A stretch of 64,000 nt of DNA from Bolinopsis microptera (taxonomy: Eukaryota; Ctenophora; Tentaculata; Lobata; Bolinopsidae): NCBI RefSeq assembly GCF_026151205.1, contig NC_087079.1, forward strand, positions 16,610,945 through 16,674,944, given 5' to 3'. Positions 1-11,157 of the stretch are shown here, one piece after another. A model generated the notes under the pieces. The model did no database searches, was not told the origin of the DNA, and worked only from the letters and a program-made list of their open reading frames with translations. Numbering within the stretch: the stretch's first letter is position 1; each line of letters opens with the position of its first letter. The translations under genes and the position numbers were made by a program.

Positions 1-441
1 TTCGTCGACTCTCTGGCCAATACATGAACACTGAAAATCACTGTACCAGCGCTTTTGTTTCTTTTCGCGCAACAACGAGTGCAAAGTGGCCTGGCTCAAT
101 ACAAGCATTACAGCATTATCAAGGCGACTGTAAACAAAATATTTTTTGTCAAAATCTTTATTTTTCACTTTTAGTTTAAGTTATATTAATATAATAAATT
201 CAAATCTTATGATATTGTTATTATCTTAACAGTCACTATTGTAGCTCAAGATTTTAAATTTGTATTCCTTGTATTCCTTGTATTCCTTAACATCTTATTA
301 TATTTAAAGCGAGACGATATATATGGATATATGGATGGATTCGTACCATTTTACTGACACCACGGCATCAACTTTAACGCGACTTTCCGCAAAAACCGTA
401 AAAGATATACAACTAAAACTTTTTTGACTGGGTGTTACCTA
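1..441. other. Intergenic, with a dispersed repeat at about 300-432
   Basis: No gene seen. A decamer (attccttgta type) is repeated three times near 263-291. The stretch 300-432 reappears in inverted orientation, with small changes, at about 58660-58790, so it is a dispersed repeat rather than a conserved gene part. Confidence 0.5.
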
Positions 442-2318
442 TCAATAGCTGGCGCTATCTAGCGCCAAAAATAATTGGTTACCTTCATCATCGCTTGAGA
501 TAGCCATCCAGGAGATTTCACCCGAGGAACTGTCCTTGAGGTCGATTCCTTTTCGCAGAGTGAACTTTTTGGATGCGGTCTCGTATGTGATACCTCCACA
601 GTCTAGTAGGAGAAGGTGGCATTTAAGGTGAATTGATATTTTACCAGTGATTTTGCATATCTTTTGTGTATTAAATTTCAAGATAATCGATTAATTTTCT
701 AATTTATCATCAAATAAACTGCAAGTTTGAACTGACCGGATCGTTTGAGACATTCGCTCTGAGCCTTCAGAAGACTGTCGTATTTGACGGTTCCTGCGCT
801 GTAGCCGCTCAGATATTTACCAGCGTTCTTGCTCCAACTCCCTGGAAGAAAATATTTCCATTACCTCAGGCATTATAGCAGGAACCCGTATAACCTTAAA
901 ATGGTGTCAAGACTCAAAAGACTAAAATAATTATTACCTATTTAATTCGCGTTTTTGACATCACTTGTAGTTGGGGGTCCAAATATTGGGCTCTAAAACA
1001 CAAAATCAGGTGCGCCATTTTTAGGTGGGGTATAATTAGTACCATTATGTAACTCTAATTAGTCAGTCACTAACTCTAATTAGTTAGTCACTAACCCTAA
1101 TTAGTTAGTCACTAACCCTAATTAGTTAGTCACTAACTCTAATTAGTCAGTCACTAACCCTAATTAGTTAGTCACTAACTCTAATTAGTCAGTCACTAAC
1201 TCTAATTAGTCAGTCACTAACTCTAATTAGGTAGTCACTAACTCTAATTAGGTAGTCACTAACTCTAATTAGGTAGTCACTAACTCTAATTAGTTAGTCA
1301 CTAACTGTATATTTTTTATAGGGTACATTTTGTTACTGATTGTACAGTGAAAATCAAAAAGTTGCACATGTGAGGACACGCCCAAATATTTTTAATCTAT
1401 TACAATTGCAAATGAATGGGAAAAGCGAGCGACCGATTTCATTCTCGGTATAATCAATTTGCATTTGCGGACGGTAATTATTCGAATTAATATCATTTCC
1501 TTTTGCTTGGGAGAGAGAGAGACACTGCATGTTGCGGTCCACTCTACCCATGATTATGGGTTTTGGTCAAATAAATACTGACAAATTTATATATCCTACC
1601 TGGTACGATAAGTTCGTTACACAAGCCAAAGTTGCATGTTTCAATTGCACAGGCATAATCCTTCAAATCGTCCAAAGTATTTTCAAATTCAGATTTTAAT
1701 CCCCTACATTTATCCAATCCTAATGACACATCTGCCGCCTTCATGCATTTATAACTTTTCATATAGCTGAACCTGCTACCCTCATAGAAGGTCGTGGCAA
1801 GAGATGCGCACACGTCTTTTCCGGCCGGACACTGAGAAAAGACAATTTTATTATTTACCACCATATTTTCACATATAAATCAATCAATAAACATACATTC
1901 GAATAAATAATACCCAACTAAATTTTGGCCCTAGATGCTTAGATGGTAACATACTATAGGGCCAGGGGTCGTTCACATATTACGCAATCACTTTTTTTAC
2001 CATCCCCCCCCCCCCTCCGTAATCAGTTTTACACATAGCTATTGTATCAAGATTACACTAGCGTAATCATTTGGAAACCACCTCCCCCTCGGCTGATTAC
2101 GTAATATGTAAACGACCTCCTATTATAAATAGAATTGAGTGGAATAAATCCATACGCTAGCAGTTAACTGGCTATACCTGTTGAACGCTGTATTTGGTAC
2201 AGGTATTTTTAACCCCTGATTTCAAATTTACGTCCAGGCATTTCCAACAAGTAATCGATTGAATTTGAGCTCGTGCCACCGGCACCATTGCCACTATTAT
2301 AGCTATTGCTATATTCAT
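442..2318 (-). CDS. Secreted or membrane-tethered Ly6/uPAR three-finger protein with a second C-terminal domain
   Basis: Four exons on the minus strand: 2178-2318, 1600-1831, 737-841 and 442-602. All junctions are GT-AG and in phase, giving about 212 aa. Exon 1 starts with a signal peptide (MNIAIAIIVAMVPVARA) followed by ITCWKC. Exons 1 and 2 together hold ten cysteines and end in a C-N pair (FGLCN), the Ly6/uPAR three-finger pattern. Exons 3 and 4 add a separate module (W-S-K-N-A-G-K-Y-L-S-G-Y, then DCGGITYE and SSGEISW) that I know only as a recurring piece of invertebrate secreted proteins and cannot name. The chosen exon 3 donor (TCCG|GTCAG) keeps the frame into DCGGIT. The stop at 442 is used; an alternative donor after GATGATGAAG would extend the gene leftwards. 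LU proteins are usually cell-surface or secreted ligands and receptors; the partner here is unknown. Intron 1 contains a MITE. Confidence 0.8.
870..1000. repeat. Dispersed repeat, second copy at 58060-58180
   Basis: The block beginning aggaacccgtataacc and ending near gggctctaaaac recurs in the same orientation at about 58060-58180 with few changes. It lies just upstream of exon 3 of the three-finger gene. The element type is not recognised. Confidence 0.6.
1050..1312. repeat. 21-bp tandem array, about 12 copies, telomere-like core
   Basis: Units of the form TTAGTTAGTCACTAACTCTAA repeat about 12 times with few variants (AGTCAG, AGGTAG, ACCCTAA). Each unit is partly palindromic (TTAGT...ACTAA). 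Some copies contain CTAACCCTAA, but a telomeric TTAGGG run is not present. The array sits in intron 2 of the three-finger gene. Confidence 0.85.
1960..2122. mobile_element. MITE with inverted ends GGTCGTTYACATATTACG
   Basis: The left end reads GGGGTCGTTCACATATTACG. The right end, reverse complemented, reads GAGGTCGTTTACATATTACG. The inside includes a C13 tract and further TAATCA motifs. At about 160 bp with inverted ends and no coding capacity it is a non-autonomous DNA transposon. No clean target duplication is visible. It lies in intron 1 of the three-finger gene. Confidence 0.7.
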
Positions 2319-2749
2319 TTTATCTTCTTTGCTTTAGGCTACAGTAGATATATTGTTAATAAATGTCAGTTTTGATATTGAAAAAACAGGACTGTTTATC
2401 CCGACCTAGGATACAGCCGATGAAATGTAACTCAACGCAATGAAAACAACCGATGATACGATAATAAGGACTTGCACGTGCAGACAAAGACGAAGTTTCA
2501 CTCAATAAATCAAACCGGTTAAGAGAATAAGGAGTAGGATCGTTAAAACTGTTCAGGGATTATTTACAAAATAACACCGCAACTTATTATCTATCCCGTT
2601 TCTTAGCAGTATCCCAGAGGGGTTTATAGCAGCCTACAAAAGCTACAATCAGACAGTAAGCTCAGCTACAACAACAATAAAACAAACCTTACCCTTATTC
2701 TTAAATCCAAATTAGTAGATGGTAAGTTGTGAAGGCCCGCCATCAAGTA

Positions 2750-3350
2750 GCCCCCAGCCACTCACAGCACGCCCTCAGGTCACGTGACAGCACGTCACAA
2801 GGGTCACGTGACAGATCACATGTCATGTAACCATGTGACAAGCTCGTTAATTAAATGTCAAGGTCACGTGACAAGATAATTGACCAATGAGGAGCCAGAA
2901 CGTCATGATGAATCAATCAATAATCCCGACTAAAGAATCTAAAGTCTGATTAAACGGTCGCCAAGCAGGTTCCTGTTACTTGATCACTGGTCACGTGTTT
3001 AGCTTAAGCATCATGTGACATGAATGTTATTGAACCTCGAGATCACGTGACAGGAGTCACTTGATTACCCGTCAGAACGTCATGATGAATAATTCAATAA
3101 TCCTGTCTAAAGGATCTAAAGTCAGATTAAACGGTTGCCAAGCAGGTTCCTGTTACTTGATCACTGGTCACGTGTTTAGCTTAAGCATCATGTGACATGA
3201 ATGTTATTGAACCTCGAGATCACGTGACAGGAGTCACTTGATTACCCGTCAGAACGTCATGATGAATAATTCAATAATCCTGTCTAAAGGATCTAAAGTC
3301 AGATTAAACGGTTGCCAAGCAGGTTCCTGTTATTTGATTACTGGTCAAAT
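2750..3350. repeat. CACGTG-rich region with a 178-bp tandem repeat, about 2.6 copies
   Basis: A unit starting at GTCAGAACGTCATGATGAAT occurs at about 2893, 3073 and 3251 with only scattered differences. Each full unit carries TCACGTG motifs, and more CACGTG sites lie in the unique flank at 2760-2880. No coding frame is seen. Confidence 0.8.
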
Positions 3351-3539
3351 GATTCTTCACGATTTACCCCGGTCCAGTCACCACTCCAAATAAGCAGAGG
3401 GTGACATAACGAAATGTGGTGTAGGGTTACCATCGCTCGACCTCCTGGAAATTACAAGTCTTATCATCAATTTTCTGACATTTAAGCAATAGCTACAGTA
3501 TCTGAACCACATTTTCACCCTTTAAGATATAACAACTGT

Positions 3540-3620
3540 TAGGTAGCCTAGTGGTTAGAACATCCGTCTTCTGCACAAAAGGTTCAGGGTTCAAAGTCGA
3601 GTCTAGGGAGTAGCTAAGGC
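3540..3620 (+). mobile_element. tRNA-derived SINE head or tRNA pseudogene
   Basis: The segment has an A-box-like TAGCCTAGTGGTTAG and a B-box-like GGTTCAAAGTC about 45 bp downstream, the layout of a pol III internal promoter. The cloverleaf cannot be closed convincingly, so it is more likely a SINE head or pseudogene than a working tRNA. Confidence 0.45.
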
Positions 3621-3833
3621 TCCATACCATTCACTATTATTAACTATTAAATTTGCTTGTTATAAATTTGATAAATTTCGAGAGACAAATAAAACTACCG
3701 TTTAATTGATAATTTGTTGTTGTCAACATTATAATCATAAATTGAAATCATCAAGAGTAAGATTGGGTACATAAATCATTGTATAACAGTTGCACGTTAA
3801 TGGTGTTCTAGTACAGGTAGTTAGTTCCACCAA

Positions 3834-4250
3834 CTACTTATTCAGATAAAGTTTGAGAATCTTATCGACAATAGTTGTGTTTTCGTTCATAAGTTTGTTT
3901 ACATCAGATAGACTTGTAGTGGTGATAACTGCATCCAATAGAGATCGTTCTTCCAAACTTAAAATATCTGTTAGGTCTTCTCCGCTGTCAATTAAACGCT
4001 GCTTCAAGACACCAAACAATTCGGTTTTCATCATGTATGAGAATAAAATGTCAAAACATTTATTTTGCTCTTTACACAATTTACTTTGTAACAGGACGTC
4101 TAGAGATTTAAGTAAACTCGATATCTTTTTACTGTTTGGTTGTTTGATTGGTACTCCTTTCCGCTTGCCTACGTGTTGCCAGTCAGTATCAGATTCTAAC
4201 TCTTTAGCACTATTCGTCTTACTTTCGTCTGGTTTCCACTCTCTCTTCAT
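3834..4250 (-). CDS. Uncharacterised 138-aa protein, single exon
   Basis: An uninterrupted frame from ATG at 4250 encodes a charged N-terminal half (MKREWKPDESKTNSAKE, KRKGVPIKQPNSKK) and a helical C-terminal half rich in Leu, Ile and Lys ending in KLYLNK. I do not recognise the family; no signal peptide or membrane segment is visible. Its first ten or so codons are copied at 10350-10320 by the segmental duplication and run there into an early stop, so only this copy is complete. A predicted soluble, mostly alpha-helical protein is all that can be said. Further exons are not excluded. Confidence 0.5.
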   Translation of the reverse strand: MKREWKPDESKTNSAKELESDTDWQHVGKRKGVPIKQPNSKKISSLLKSLDVLLQSKLCKEQNKCFDILFSYMMKTELFGVLKQRLIDSGEDLTDILSLEERSLLDAVITTTSLSDVNKLMNENTTIVDKILKLYLNK

Positions 4251-4904
4251 ACCAAGTTACTAGCTAGGTAACAAGGTAATCGAGGAGACAGTTTTCAACG
4301 TAACAACGATTTCAGCCGGTTCGGACAAATCTTTATTCTACCAACTGAACAACAAATCAGTGCACTGCCATCTGTACGCGTCCTCACACACTGTTCTTAA
4401 ACCAGAGTTAGCTTTATACCAACATAGTTCACGAAATATTTACTTGTATGTACCCCTAATCATCGAATTACCACCCAATTTCACGCTATTACAACTCCCT
4501 GCAACTCCACTGCTCTTAATTACGCCTTATATGGATGTGTAATGAGCTGTGCAAATATCACGTGCTAGAAGCAGCTCTTAATTGCGCCTTATATGGTGCG
4601 TAATCGGGTCTGCATGATAGCTCAATGTCACGCGCTATACATCCAACCAGTAAACGCGCTCAATCGATATCTCGTGACTGTCACGTGACAGCTATCCAAG
4701 GAAATTCTCTATATGGCGCCTCCGGTGTAAACTAGGAAAGAGCTAGTTTGAGCCTTAAATATGCGGGATATTTAATATTTACTAACTTCTACCATCACCC
4801 AAGCAGGTGGCGGTGGAGCTGAAAGTTGGCCTGTGTGAGATCGCTATTCCTGCGATATCAGACAAGAGCACGCTTCACACATTCTGGCGAGCCTCCCTTT
4901 ACAG

Positions 4905-5048
4905 GAGGACTCTTATGGAATTGAAGTAAAGAAGTACTTATACTTTACGTGTAACCTAGATGGTTAGCCAGATCTGAAGACGACGGGGAGATCGTCCGGA
5001 AGCTGATCGCTACGGATGAAAACGGAGTGCCTATAAGCTCTGCAGAAG
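4905..5048 (+). pseudogene. Orphan PLAT-domain exon, frameshifted copy
   Basis: Same sequence as the intact exon at 11016-11157 but with two extra bases in the TGTAACAGATGG region. The frame EDSYGIEVKKYLYFTCN then meets a stop and the RWL motif is lost. Downstream, a 75-bp block present in copy 2 is also missing. It is flanked by a good acceptor (CCTTTACAG). No neighbouring exons of a PLAT gene were found. Confidence 0.65.
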
Positions 5049-5782
5049 GTGGGCCTCTATTCAGAGTTGTACGGAACAATGTTGATTACACTTCAGGTTT
5101 AATAACCTCTAACCAGACGAAGTTTTCGTTACAAAAAACCGGAAATCGTTATCTCTTTAACTTTTGAAGTAAGGCCCTGGCCAGTAAGGGTTTCTGGGCT
5201 CGTCTAAATTTCTTCGAAGTATAAAATTATCTGCATTGATCTGAAACGAATTATTAAAATAACGGACTACCTCATATAAGGCTTGGTCAAATTGTTTATG
5301 TCCCCAGAATCAATCTCACCAATCTGGACAAAAGGTATTTCAACTTTGTTCTGAGATCTTTGCTCCAGTAATTAGTAATGTTGTAGGTTTATAACCTACC
5401 AAGACTCGTCGACGGTCTTGTCGTAGTATTCGGAACAAATATTTTACGAGTATCACCTGTTAAATCCAATGTACTAAATAAAAGAATTTGTAATCAAAAT
5501 AATTGTAGCAACATTTAAATAAGAACCATGTCAGCTGTAAGTACAACTACAATTTCAGTATAAATGAAATTATAAAAATAAAAGCAATCCTAAAACCGTC
5601 AGTAAAATTGAAATATTTGCTTCGCATCAGTTTGAAAACGATACATGAACTAATATTCACACTGCCACCATATTCAATATTCGATCCCAGCCACACCAAA
5701 TGATTCAAATAACGACTAAAACACCACAAATAATACATTTATTCTTGCGGATGAAGGGTGCGGGCGAACATGGCACATGCAC

Positions 5783-6129
5783 TCATATACTCCCAGGAGT
5801 CCCCCGAGGTTTAGTATAAAGCGGTGTTTTAAGTCTAGTAGGGGTCACTGTCACTGACGCCGGCCTGAACGGGGAACCTATCTTAACTGGAGTAGTTAAC
5901 ATTGAGTTCATAGTTAGGGGCGAGTCCCACTGAGACGAAGTGGATTTGAGACGTCTGTAGCTGGCGGTGGTTAGGAAGACGATCCCAATGACGATTAGAA
6001 GGACGAGGAGTCCCAGGACGACAGTGGGGAGGAGAGTGCTGATAAGTTCGGAAAACTCCAGTTTGATGGGAGGTGGAGTTAGGTCGGGTTCTGAGGGTGT
6101 TATCAGTACTTCGTACACTTCCTTCTGAC
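5783..6129 (-). pseudogene. NUP210 terminal exon, copy 1 (likely orphan duplicate)
   Basis: Encodes the same residues as the copy at 11968-12314: a lumenal end, one transmembrane helix (LLPTVVLGLLVLLIVIGIVF) and a short Ser/Thr/Pro-rich tail ending RGTPGSI and stop. Because NUP210 is transcribed from the right, its transcript meets copy 2 first, so this copy is probably unused unless transcription reads on. The frame is intact. It could still serve as an alternative last exon. Confidence 0.6.
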
Positions 6130-6909
6130 CTGATGGAACAGAGTTAGAGACTAACATACTGAAGTTATTAGTTTTAAGATTTTACCGATTAATTTGATGA
6201 AAGGTGCGAGGAAAGAGTTTGGTGTTTTTACCAGCAGTTTCTAGCGAAACAAAACAAAGCAGCTAACCCAAGACCCAAGTACTAACCAGAAGTAGGACAG
6301 AGAAAAGTGAGAGAATGTACAGCCTGGGTGTTCCAGTTGAGCAGGGATAGGTGGAAGTGAGACGAGGTTTTAATAATGTTCAGATCACCGCCAGCTCTGT
6401 CGTCTAACGTCACCTGAACAAGGTTCCAGCTTTGAGCTAGTTTGTAATTTTATAAATAAATATAAAATTATATAAATAATAGACTGACCCGACGGTCACT
6501 GCATTGCCTGGGGAGTGGCGTCATGTTTCTCTATGCTAATGTTTTGGAGAATTGGCTACCTAGAAAATATCGGATTGTGCGAAGCAAAACTTTAAAAGGC
6601 AAGACAGAGTGGTTCCCCCTAGTCTATGATATTTACCTGAACAAGCGAAAAGTCTCCCTCCACAAGGAAGATATCAGTAGTAGGACTCTCTGAAGAGAGA
6701 GAAGTCTTCTCTCCAGATAACTTAAAACCTGTAGAAAGTTATGAAACTTGCAGTTAGTGGTATGTTAAAGTGTCTGTATCTGTTATTAGTACGGTCTACC
6801 AAGATAATCTCTAGTCACGATGTGTGATGTCATTACACGTGTTCTACTCGAAGCTGCTTAAAAAATAATTGTTTCTGGAGGTTAAAAATGTAAGGGCAAG
6901 TTTACTCAC

Positions 6910-6990
6910 GTGATACGAATGGTATCTGGATGGAGCTGGATACAGCACCCTTTACTTTTACAGTCACCAGCGGAGATACGGTCGATACAG
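6910..6990 (-). pseudogene. NUP210 penultimate exon, copy 1
   Basis: An 81-bp exon with TTTTTTGCAG acceptor and CAC|GTGAGT donor encodes VSTVSPLVTVKVKGAVSSS and then IQIPFVS. It joins in phase with 6129. It differs from the copy at 13095-13175 by one synonymous change in the coding part. Confidence 0.6.
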
Positions 6991-9560
6991 CTGCAAAAAA
7001 TAATCGGTTAGATCTGCTGAATAAGTGGTTTAATTGGTGGTTTTGTAACTAATATGATACTTAAGTTTCTCACTTTCTGTCCCCTTCTCTCTTTCTCTCT
7101 TTCTGTCCCTCCCTCACAGCCTTACCTTACATTCCGTAATTTTTAATTAAGTTTGAGTGTGTTCTTTCACTCTCACTGGTAATATTTCATAATTTTGTTT
7201 GAGGTATGTACATTTTACTTCGGTCACTTGAAATTGCTTTTTTTCGGAGGCTTCGGTGCTGGTTTCGACTGAGCGGGTTCATACTTTTGCAACTTCTTAA
7301 CTGCCAAAATTGTTACACTAGTTGGCCATTGCATTGGTAGACACAATCTTAGCAAAATACTGCTAAATTGCAGTATTAAATTGCAGTACCTATTAAATTA
7401 CAGTATTACATTTTCATATTAAATACGCAAACGATATCCATCTTGTATGCCATGCTCCCGGAAATTATTAGACTGAAAATAGTCCAAATTTCAAAGAATA
7501 TCTTTATAATCATTAATGTAATATCTTAATCTCGGTATCGTGTTATTGCAACGGTCATCATGTATAATGTTCTATTCAGTATTCTCAACAGTCGATATAT
7601 GTAAACTATAAGCATTTGAATAAGATGTGGGTAATAATAGGGAGGCGGTGCAAGCCTTTCAAACAGATTAACAGATCAAGTTAAATTATATTACGTGTCA
7701 TATCAGCTTTTAAATTGATATTACAACCCTGTCCATTAAGAAGGTGGTAGCCACGTGACCACTTTCATCCATTCAGCTAATATTCATGATTCAGCCAACA
7801 TATTATTCAGAACATGCTAGATTGAACAGTTTAAGTGCTGGTTCCATCTCACTGTGGCAACATGTAGGACACATTCCTTGTTAATGTTAAATTAGGAACA
7901 AAATAGGTACGGTCCACCTTACACAATTTCGTGTTTTGGTAAAGTTCGTTTTACATTCCCTGCAGAATATGCGTTTCTCATCTTAGTCGGTAAGATAAGA
8001 TAAAGTTACGTTAGCCGTAGGTATACAGACCATTATATCAATGGAAAGGTTGTTTAAAACGTGAGTTTTTAACGGCAATTTTAACGCGTTTAAATCTGAT
8101 ATTAAACACAATCCTAGCCAATAGCACACTGAATAGACCAGTTGTTAAAAACGCTCTTTTCAAACATTATACATGAAGTTATACGCAATAAACCGCTCGA
8201 CTAAACACAGGATTGAACACATCTCAAAAAATCGTTTAGCCGTACTTAACTTATTTGATAACCTTGATCAATATCTAACCTTTTAATTGATATTTTAGCC
8301 CTGTCCATTAAAAATGTAGGAACCTTGTTCAGCCAATATAACAATGATTACTAGGAACATTTTGTAGAACATTTCTATCAGAACAATGCAGTAATCTCCT
8401 CGTGGCAAAAGTAAGGTGTTTTCTGCTCATATGTTTTCCCCCATCAACGTTTTATGATTAAAAAGGCAACAGGATCGATGCGATGGTAGATTAAAATCTA
8501 TAACTAAAGAAAACGGGAGAAATTCTTGTAAAGTACCCTCTTTGGAGGATGTGCGTGACTCATCCAAGTTTGTGAGATAAGATAAAGGTAATGTAAATTA
8601 ACTTAAAAATTAGCCGTAGATTTACTTGATACTTCTGATAACGTAATTTTAAAATTACACGAAACTTTATCTTGATTTTGAAGACCTCCGATATTCGAGA
8701 ATTGATATTCACTAATAAAACGATTTTGTAAACTAGAATTATACCATATACAGGGAGTACCACGTACAGAAAGTTTGACTTTTTTTGATAAACGATACAA
8801 AATATTATATCATGAAGGAGCAGTTGCTAAAAACTCTACATCACATTGTGTACGAGGGACCATATTGTCTAACAAAACTTCATACCGACTACCGAGCAGT
8901 GATATAACTTCATACCACTCTTCTCCAAACTCAGCACAAGGTTTGGAAGTAACAAGATACGGGATCTGCTGATCAGAAACCTCGTGATGATATATAATAG
9001 TTGAGAGATAAGAGAAAATTTGATATACCTTAACTGGAGTGACTGTATCGACATGCCATGCAGTTGCACGACTCGTGATTTTATGGAATTGGTATGTGCG
9101 CTGTGTTTCAGTAGCCGGCCTCTGCAGTCTACAGTCTGCTATTTGTTTAGTCCTTTTAATTCTGGTAATCTTTTATTATTTTAAAACTTAGATCAACACT
9201 TAATTTATTTTTAAAGATCACAATTCTGACATAAATGAATACTATCGTCACAGACGATAGTATATTGCGAAACTTTTCAATTTGCAGTTTCTGAAGAAAA
9301 ACAACTCTGTTTTATATCGAAAAAAGTTATCAACTCCATTTTTCACAATCACTCTGCCACTGGTTTACGCACACCTTTGTAATATTTGTAATAGTAATAC
9401 TAATATGATATTTGTGATATTATGTTCGTAATTACCAACGTAAAAGAGCGCAAAAATGGGTCAAATAGGTAACGTTTTCATCTTAAATATGGTTTCAAAT
9501 AGTATCAATCAAACGGCATTGAGCCGCATAATTAAACTCTTATATTTTAACTTTCTAGCT
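6991..9560. other. Non-coding part of duplication copy 1
   Basis: No convincing gene. A CT-rich stretch lies at 7080-7130. An 11-bp-arm hairpin (ATACTATCGTC, loop ACA) lies near 9238-9262. Weakly similar local blocks at 7700-7900 and 8280-8420 both contain a ctgtccattaa motif and a run to aacatt. Short minus-strand frames near 8560-9069 are kept in both copies only because the duplication is recent. Confidence 0.4.
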
Positions 9561-9564
9561 GGTC

Positions 9565-9743
9565 ATGGTTATAATGGATAAGGACCCAGTGGAACTGGGC
9601 TACAAGAACGTAGGAAAGAAGACGGGGATGGATGAAAGGGACTTTGTGGTGTTTGCGGGGTTTCTGATACTGATGGAGGGAGTTGGGGCACTTATGGGGA
9701 TGATGACGGCACCTGGCGGAGCAGACCATGCTAGATTGAATTG
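9565..9743 (+). pseudogene. TSPO exon 1 fragment, donor lost
   Basis: The first about 53 codons (MVIMDKDPVELGYKNVGKK onward, to TAPGGA) match TSPO exon 1 at 15978 with a few substitutions (A to G, K to E). At 9724 homology ends, so the last codons and the splice donor are missing and the frame runs into TGA at 9741. It cannot splice to the downstream TSPO exons as the intact copy does. Confidence 0.8.
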
Positions 9744-10317
9744 ACCATTGTTAATGGTCTGGCCCGGCGCGCGCTACTTCGTAGCACTTGCCATCGGGCC
9801 ATTTCGAGAAGAAAGCGGCGCGCGCTACTTCGAAGAAATTGAGACGAGTAACATCCGTCAATAGATTGAACAGTTTAAATGTTATCAATCTGTGAATTTT
9901 TAATCTGTGAAATTTTGAACAAATTTTTGAAAAATTTCGTGCTTCAAAAATTAATTTTGGTACTAAAAGTTGCGTCTGACTAAGCTCATTACGATCCTGT
10001 AAGAATTATTTCAAAATATTCAATATGTTAGGAGTCCCACATACAGCTCGACGTTATCGTGCTACACGGTGAATTTTCATTATTCACACTTAGAGGCAAC
10101 TTTTGGTACCAAATTTATCGAAAATCAGAGACAACAAATTCTGTGCCAGCTCATGGCGCTTATTAATATTACATAGCAGTGGCGTAGGACTGATGAAAAG
10201 TTTGAAAATTAGAAATTTTCAGAAAATGTGTTATTGGACTGCCGATCTGGGGAGCAACCTAGGGCCCTCTATATATTCATGCCCATTGTAGGCTGCAACC
10301 CCGATCCCCGAGACTTC
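9725..10317. other. Junction between duplication copies
   Basis: This 0.6-kb spacer is not part of either copy. It has two GGCGCGCGCTACTTCG blocks about 60 bp apart and a GC-rich patch at 9760-9830 unlike the AT-rich surroundings. No gene or clear transposon ends are seen. Confidence 0.4.
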
Positions 10318-10319
10318 GT

Positions 10320-10352
10320 CCTACTTTCGTCTGGTTTCCACTCTCTCTTCAT
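10320..10352 (-). pseudogene. 5' fragment of the 138-aa gene
   Basis: ATG at 10352 starts the same residues as the gene at 4250 (MKREWKPDES) and then diverges at the duplication edge, ending at a nearby TAG. It is a truncated duplicate. Confidence 0.7.
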
Positions 10353-11015
10353 ACCAAGTTACTAGCTAGGTAACAAGGTAATCGAGACAGTTTTCAACGT
10401 AACAACGATTTCAGCCGGTTCGGACAAATCTTTGTTCTACCAACTGAACAACAAATCAGTGCACTGCCATCTGTACGCGTCCTCACACACTGTTCTTAAA
10501 CCAGAGTTAGCTTTATACCAACATAGTTCACGAAATATTTACTTGTATGTACCCCTAATCATCGAATTACCACCCAATTTCACGCTATTACAACTCCCTG
10601 CAACTCCACTGCAACTCCAAGCTCTTAATCACGCCTTATATGGATGTGTAATTAGCTTTGCAAATATCACGTGCTAGATGCAGCTTTTAATTACGCCTTA
10701 TATGGTGCGTAATCGGGTCTGCATGATAGCTCAATGTCACGCGCTATATATCCAACCAGTAAACGCGCTCAATCGACATCTCGTGACTGTCACGTGACAG
10801 CTATCCAAGGAAATTCTCTATATGGCGCCTCCGGTGTAAACTAGGAAAGAGCTAGTTCGAGCCTTAAATAGGCGGGACACCGCTAATATTTACCTACTTC
10901 TACCATCACCCAAGCAGGTGGCAGTGGAGCTGAAAGTTAGCCTGTGTGAGATCGCTATTCCTGCGATATCAGACACGAGCACGCTTCACACATTCTGGCG
11001 AGCCTCCCTTTACAG

Positions 11016-11157
11016 GAGGACTCTTATGGAATTGAAGTAAAGAAGTACTTGTACTTTACGTGTAACAGATGGTTAGCCAGATCTGAAGACGACGGAGAGA
11101 TTGTCCGGGAGCTGATCGCTACGGATGAAAACGGAGTGCCTATAAGCTCTGCAGAAG
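11016..11157 (+). CDS. Orphan PLAT/LH2-domain exon
   Basis: The exon follows the acceptor CCTTTACAG and ends at GAAG|GTGG. It encodes EDSYGIEVKKYLYFTCN, RWLARSEDDGEIVREL and IATDENGVP. The order F-x-C-N-R-W-L then E-D-D-G-x-I-V-R-E-L is the last-strand signature of PLAT (polycystin/lipoxygenase/alpha-toxin) domains as seen in LOXHD1-like proteins. No other PLAT exon was found nearby, so it is either one exon of a widely spread gene or a captured fragment. The open stretch at 11158-11373 after it (ending KTGNRYLFNF) might be a following exon but has no domain signal. Confidence 0.55.

Larger units (their letters stand above)
4216..9724. repeat. Segmental duplication, copy 1 (about 5.5 kb)
   Basis: This block matches 10318-16136 almost base for base, with small indels. 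It contains the 5' end of the 138-aa gene, a PLAT exon, the last two NUP210 exons and TSPO exon 1. The left edge falls inside the 138-aa gene. The right edge falls inside TSPO exon 1, just before its splice donor. Both edges thus cut genes. Confidence 0.9.

Noticed and set aside
5547-5738. Small minus-strand frame after the NUP210 stop in copy 1
   Set aside because: The matching region of copy 2 has a one-base difference that changes the frame, so it is 3' UTR.
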